Below are positions 53,501-59,500 of a DNA stretch of 64,000 nucleotides, piece by piece. The first letter of the stretch is position 1, and each line of letters starts with the position of its first letter. The notes below the pieces were generated by a model. The model had not been told where the DNA came from. It made no database searches and saw only the letters and a program-made list of their open reading frames with translations. A program made the position numbers and the translations under genes. The stretch comes from Cyrtodaria siliqua. Taxonomy: Eukaryota; Mollusca; Bivalvia; Adapedonta; Hiatellidae. The stretch is from contig JAWPHD010001819.1 of assembly GCA_037043455.1 (NCBI GenBank), positions 1-64,000 of the forward strand, read 5' to 3'.

Positions 53501-56500
53501 TACTACAGTGTTAATACTAAGAAAGAGTTATTTGATACTATAGATTTTAGAGTTGTTTTGGATTTCCTGAAAGAAATCAGACTATATAAATCATTATAAT
53601 ATGTTCTTATATATATTTACTTATTTATATACCTGTTGACGGGCATTTGTTGATTTACATAATATTATATAGTTTATATTACTACCATATCATCCCTTAT
53701 TTGTAAAAGGTTTTATCTTTATATATTTATATTAATTTTTAATTACTACTTCATTTCTTCATCTTTCATCAGTTTTTGAACACAATGTGTCCACGTGCCA
53801 TAAAACACCATTCATTCATTTATTCTTTTCAAACGCTTAAAGGGACACATGACAATCTTGAAGTTTGTATTAAGCTTTAATATGGCATCTTGATTTATAA
53901 GTCTAGTATCAATTTGACTTTAAACCTGCTTGCATATAATTAAGTAAAACTTTTGAGTTTTCAGATTCTACCCACAGACATATTAATTTGTTTACCAAAT
54001 GTTTAAATATATGATTGGTGCAATATAATAGCAGTTAATAATATGGTAAAACAATTTGCTTTGAATTATTCTAATAAATAATAGTATATTATGTAGGACA
54101 ACTAATGGGATGGCGCTATTGTTTGGGGCGCTTGTTTCAGCCAAAGGTTTTTTGGACTTTTCAGGCAAAATTCATCTACTACCTAAATAAGTTGTATATC
54201 AGTGAAACAGACATTTTTAGTGGTAAATAAAAATATCTTACTTTTCAAAATCGGTTGAGAAATGATTTTTTTTTGTGCGAAATCTGTTTTTGACGGGTCA
54301 TTTTCAATGCAAAAATTAATTCTGCTGCATGAAAAATTTGAAAAACATTTTTTTTTTTAAATTTTATCCAAAAAATGGTTTTAAATTGTTGGATATTAGT
54401 AAATTAAATCACCCTAAAAGTTTTATAGCAAAATATGAAGGATTGCTGAAGTTATTTGAAATTTCTTAATTTTCTGCTGTCCCACCAACAAGGAATTTAC
54501 ATAGGAAAAGTCCCATCAAAAAATCATTTTGGCTGTAAAATATTTATTTCTAAACCGATTTTCAAAAGTAAAGTAGTTTTATTTACCACTGAAAATGTCA
54601 GTTCTAATGATATATAATTGATGTACGCATTATTTAAAGTGCTCAAGTTACTGCAGAAAAACCTTTGGCTGAAACAAGTGCCCCAAACAATAGTTTTAAA
54701 CATTGCCATGTGTCCCTTTAATGATCACATTTATAGGAAATTTCACATCGATCTTTCTTAGAATGCCTAGTTGTCACTTCTGTAATAACTAAGGTCTGCC
54801 AAACATCCAAGATGGCCTCCAGTGCTCAAAGTAGACTAAATCTAGAAATGTTTGTTAATTTTTTTGATTGAACTCAAGTCTTAGCAATATTGAACCTTTT
54901 TGAATGTGACCAGCATGTTAAGTTGGGACTTTAATACTAAATTGATTTTACTCGGTAACCCAGGCTGCCATCTTTGTTTTGTTGCAGTGTAATTTTGTTT
55001 GACACTTCTGTTAAGTAACTCAAGAAAGCTGTTTCTTGTGAACAAGATGTTCCCTGTGATGTGTGCCTCACCAAAAGTCTAGGTTCTCCCAATATATAAT
55101 ATGGTAGATTTTGTTGAAATATACAGGAAATAGTAACTTTTTTTATCATCTCTCCTCTGGAACCATAAGTCATGTCAGTATATTAATATTCTCTAAATTA
55201 TCGCCATGGCCTCTAGAGCTTCATGGCATGTTAATTTAATTTGGTCATATTTGTGTAACTGGGTAAAGCCTGTACAGGTAATGATTTATATAGATGTAAT
55301 TTGAAGTATATTTCAACTGTAAATGAAAAGATTTTTAAGAAGTATAGACTACAAGGAGCTATTTATAGACAGGTATAATGCATTTTGGTGATTTATGGGT
55401 GTTTTTAAGGGACAGGGCAGGGAGATCAAAGGATAGGGCGTTAATTAAGGAGTAGGGGAAAATTAGATTTTAGAATGAAGGGATAGGGTGAATGTGCTCT
55501 TAAATGGCCTGTGGAAGACCCTGACAGGTAAATGGTGAAAAGTGATTCCTAACCGTATGTCCTCGATAGCTCAGTGGTTAGAGCGCTGGTACGGTAAACC
55601 AGAGACCCTGGGGTCGAGTCCCGGTTGAGGAACGATTTTTCACCACCTGCTTGCACAACTTTGTTTCGACTGATTTGTTGTAATTTTGAAATATTTCTTT
55701 ATTCAGGACTGTATAGCCAACATGAGCGAGGAAGAGTTCCAAAAGCACATATCTGCTCTGTCAGCTAAACGTCTAGAGAAACCTAAAAAGATGTCTACAC
55801 AGTACTCGCAATACTGGTCTGAGATAGTCTCACAGCAGTATAACTTTGACAGAGGTAGGTCTCACAGAAGTAAAACTAAGTGTTTTGGATAGATATGTCA
55901 TGGCAGGAGAACTTTAACAAAGGTAGGTCTCACAGAAGAACTTTTACAGAACTAGGTCTCACAGGAGTATAACATTGACGGATGTATGGTATAAATGTAA
56001 AGATTAAGGTCTCATAGTGGTACACCTCCTGCAGAGGTAGGTCTCGCAGAAGTATAACGTTGTCATATGTATGGTAACTTAAAGATTAAGGTCTCACAGT
56101 GGTACACCTCCTGGAGAGGTCTCACAGAAATATAACATTGACAGATTTATGGTAACACAAAGATTAAGCTCTCACAGTGGTACACCTCTTGGAGAGGTAG
56201 GTCTCACAGAAGTATAACATTGACAGATGTATGGTAATGTAAAGATTAAGGTCTCACAGTGGTACACCTCCTGCAGAGGTAGGTCTCGCAGAAGTATGAC
56301 ATTGACAGATGTGGTAACTTAGATAAAGGCCTCACAGTGAGATGTATGGCTCACAGCAGAAAAAGAAGCATTGAACAGAACTATAACTGCCATATGTTGG
56401 TCTCGCTGCAGTAAAATCTTTTACAGATGTGTTATCTCAGAGCAGTGTTGTTGTCAGATGTGTGACTCTCAGCAGTTTACCATTGCACTGGAAGCTCAAC

Positions 56501-59500
56501 TTGTAAGCGGAAACATGGCTTCATCGTAAATGGAGTGTCTACAATAGAATTTGCAGCAACTCTGCAGTTCTGCAGGTTAGAAGGTTCTAAACCCATTCTC
56601 CGTATTTTATCTAGATGTAAATGGAGGATGAGCCTGACATGTTCATCCCTGTTTGGCGCCATAGAACCAATGATTCTTGTGATGGTGCGCCGTAAAACCC
56701 CAATTCAATTCAATTCAACTTGTAAGCGAGAAAGTGTTGATTGTTACGGATGGCGTGATGTATACAGTACTGGTTCTACCCAGGAAAAATGGGGTGGTCT
56801 GCCTCAACCACCAAAAAATGACCGTCAGATATGGCCTAACATGTGCTAAAAATATGCTAAAAATGACGTAAAACACCATTCAAACAAAATTGACCAAGGT
56901 ATGTCTCACAGAAGCTATATTGAATAGTGTCATAGCACAATAGGTCTCACTATAGTATAACATACTGATTCTGGTTTCCTTTGCATTTGTTTTTTGAAAT
57001 AGTCAAATGCCTTTGTTCCTAAGACACTGTCAGTACTAGAGTCTTCAAGACACTTTCAGTACTAGAGTCTTCACAAATAAATACATGCACACATGACCAC
57101 CACACATTGAAAGCAGTGAGTGCCTATTTAGTATTGAAATTATTAAACAAGTTAGATAAAATTATACAATGCGAGGCTGTGCTGAGCTTCATATCAGTTT
57201 TATCCGAGTTTAATATACGGTATTTAATATTAACTAAGCACGAATGTGAGATTCTATGGCATAGCAAATGTAGGGCACATACACCTGCTCTTAATGCTTC
57301 ACTGTCGAGAGGTTGGTTTTTGACTTTGGTTAACACTGTAAGCTGTCGAGCGATTGATTGATTGACTGAATTGGATTTTATAGTCGCACCGACAGCTAAG
57401 GTCATATGGCGACTTTCCAGCTTCCACTGGTGTAGGAAGACTCCAGGTGCCCCATCGGGCAATTTTCATGCACTGGCGGGCACCTGGGTAGAACCACCGA
57501 CGTTCCGCAAGCCAGCTGGATAGCTTCCTCCCATAAAGAGTCCTAGGCCCCTGAGGGATCGAACCTACAGTGGTGAGGGGCAAGTGATTTCAAGTCAGAG
57601 ACGTTAACTACTCGGAGCTGTCGAGAGAAAGAGCAAACAAGCATGCACAAAAATAGATGGCATATTCAGATCAAAACTTCTACTTGTAGTTTATGTATTT
57701 GACCTGTAGTTTTTGTATTTGACCTGTATTTATGTATTTGACCTGTATTTATGTATTTGACCTGTATTTAAATACATTGTGTTTCGATTTCAGACACTAT
57801 TGAAGTAGCGTTTCTTAGAACAGTAACCAAAGAAAACTTGAGCAATTTCTATAAGGTAAAAACTACTAGAATTGTCCTTGATGTCAGAAAAACTTTTTTC
57901 CTTTTCTCTTCTTTGAAGTGTTCCATGTCCCATTTAAGGATGGTAAAATACTTGAGTGAGCCCATCAAGTTAAATCTACAGTAAAGCAAGAAAGGTTGTG
58001 TTGACTCGTCAATATGTCTAAAAATTACCTATATCATACATTAAATTCAACTCGTAATATGTTTTCTTGCATACCGGATAAGGCTATCCACGTTTTACAT
58101 GGGGGATGGAAAGTATTATCTTTATGGGTAAAGACAAAAATCACGCGCATCAATAATGACGACAATAACGTGAACATATGTATGACGACATTGTGTGAAA
58201 AAACATGTAAAACGTTACTTATTGGCGAAGTCAATGCACAAAATTCAATGATATGCAAGAAAAAGAATCAGTCATGGGTATCCGGTTAAGATAGTGAATT
58301 CCAACCCTCGGTATAATTGTTTGAATTGGAACCTCGGCAGAGCCTCGGTTCCGATAAAAAAAAATTATACCTCGGGTTGGAATTCCCGATCTTTACCGGA
58401 TATCCATGAAATTTTCTTATAATCAATGATGTGATGGGATATTCATTATTGATGGTTATTAATTATGGGATGTGTATATTACTAAGTATTTAACCCGCTA
58501 AGCATGACTATAATAGCCTTTGATGGCTGGCATGGCGCAGTCGGTAGCGCGGCGGATTTGTAACCTGAAGCCCCGGGTTCAATCCTCCGTGATGCCACTG
58601 AGTTCCGTCGGTGTGTTCTTGGGCAAGACACTTTCCCTTAGCCTCGTCCGTCGGATGGGGACGTAAACCGGGCGGTCCCGTGTATCTGTCTATCCTCCGA
58701 GCACGTTAAAGAACCATAGGAATCTATTCGATAATAAGAGTAGTGCAGGTTCCCGGATTCCTATGTATCCTTCCCCTCTCTCTGGGGCGGCTCTAAATAA
58801 CCTATTCTGTGTTGATGAGCCATTAAACAACATTCAGTTCAATTCAATTGAGTCCATTGTAAACCCAGATCAGCCTGCGATCAGGGTTTACAATGTCCAG
58901 CTTCTGACCAGTCATTTTCCCCAAAACACCGCTTTCATATAAATGGAATGGTCTTAATTCAAAGAAAAAAACGTCCATTATATATATGTATCGAGTGAAG
59001 GGTTAATAATTCTTACTAGTGTTGTTCAGAGTTTGGATCCATCATCATTTTAAACAGTGTTACCGATCAGTTGTATTTGTTGTGTTTGTCAAATATCATC
59101 TCTCCTTAGGGTACAGAATTGCAGAAGTAGTTTGTCCTATACTTATAATACTAATGACAATTTATTGCTTACTGCAGGAAAACATTGCTCACAATGGTCC
59201 AAAGCGTCACAAACTGTCGGTGCATGTATTGTCGACAGTCCCGTCTGAGGCAGAGGAGACCGACGGTCAGGATGCATCTACGGACATCATCCCATGCCCC
59301 ATAGAACTTTCCCAGGTACTTGATAATAGAAAGTAGCCAGTAGCCTAGCTAGCTGGGCTGTACCAGATGCCAGCACACCATAAAAAACCCATCTTTTCAT
59401 ATATTTTCTAAGAAGAAATTCAGTTTTACATTAAGTTTTTATTGATAACATGGCTCTGATATTCCTTCCCTAATCATATTTACCATATTCGGGACAAGTT

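Noticed and set aside
58524..58600. Functional tRNA gene in the GGCGCAGTCGGTAGCG segment
   Set aside because: The anticodon stem does not pair well and the sequence continues into a SINE body, so it is a SINE head.
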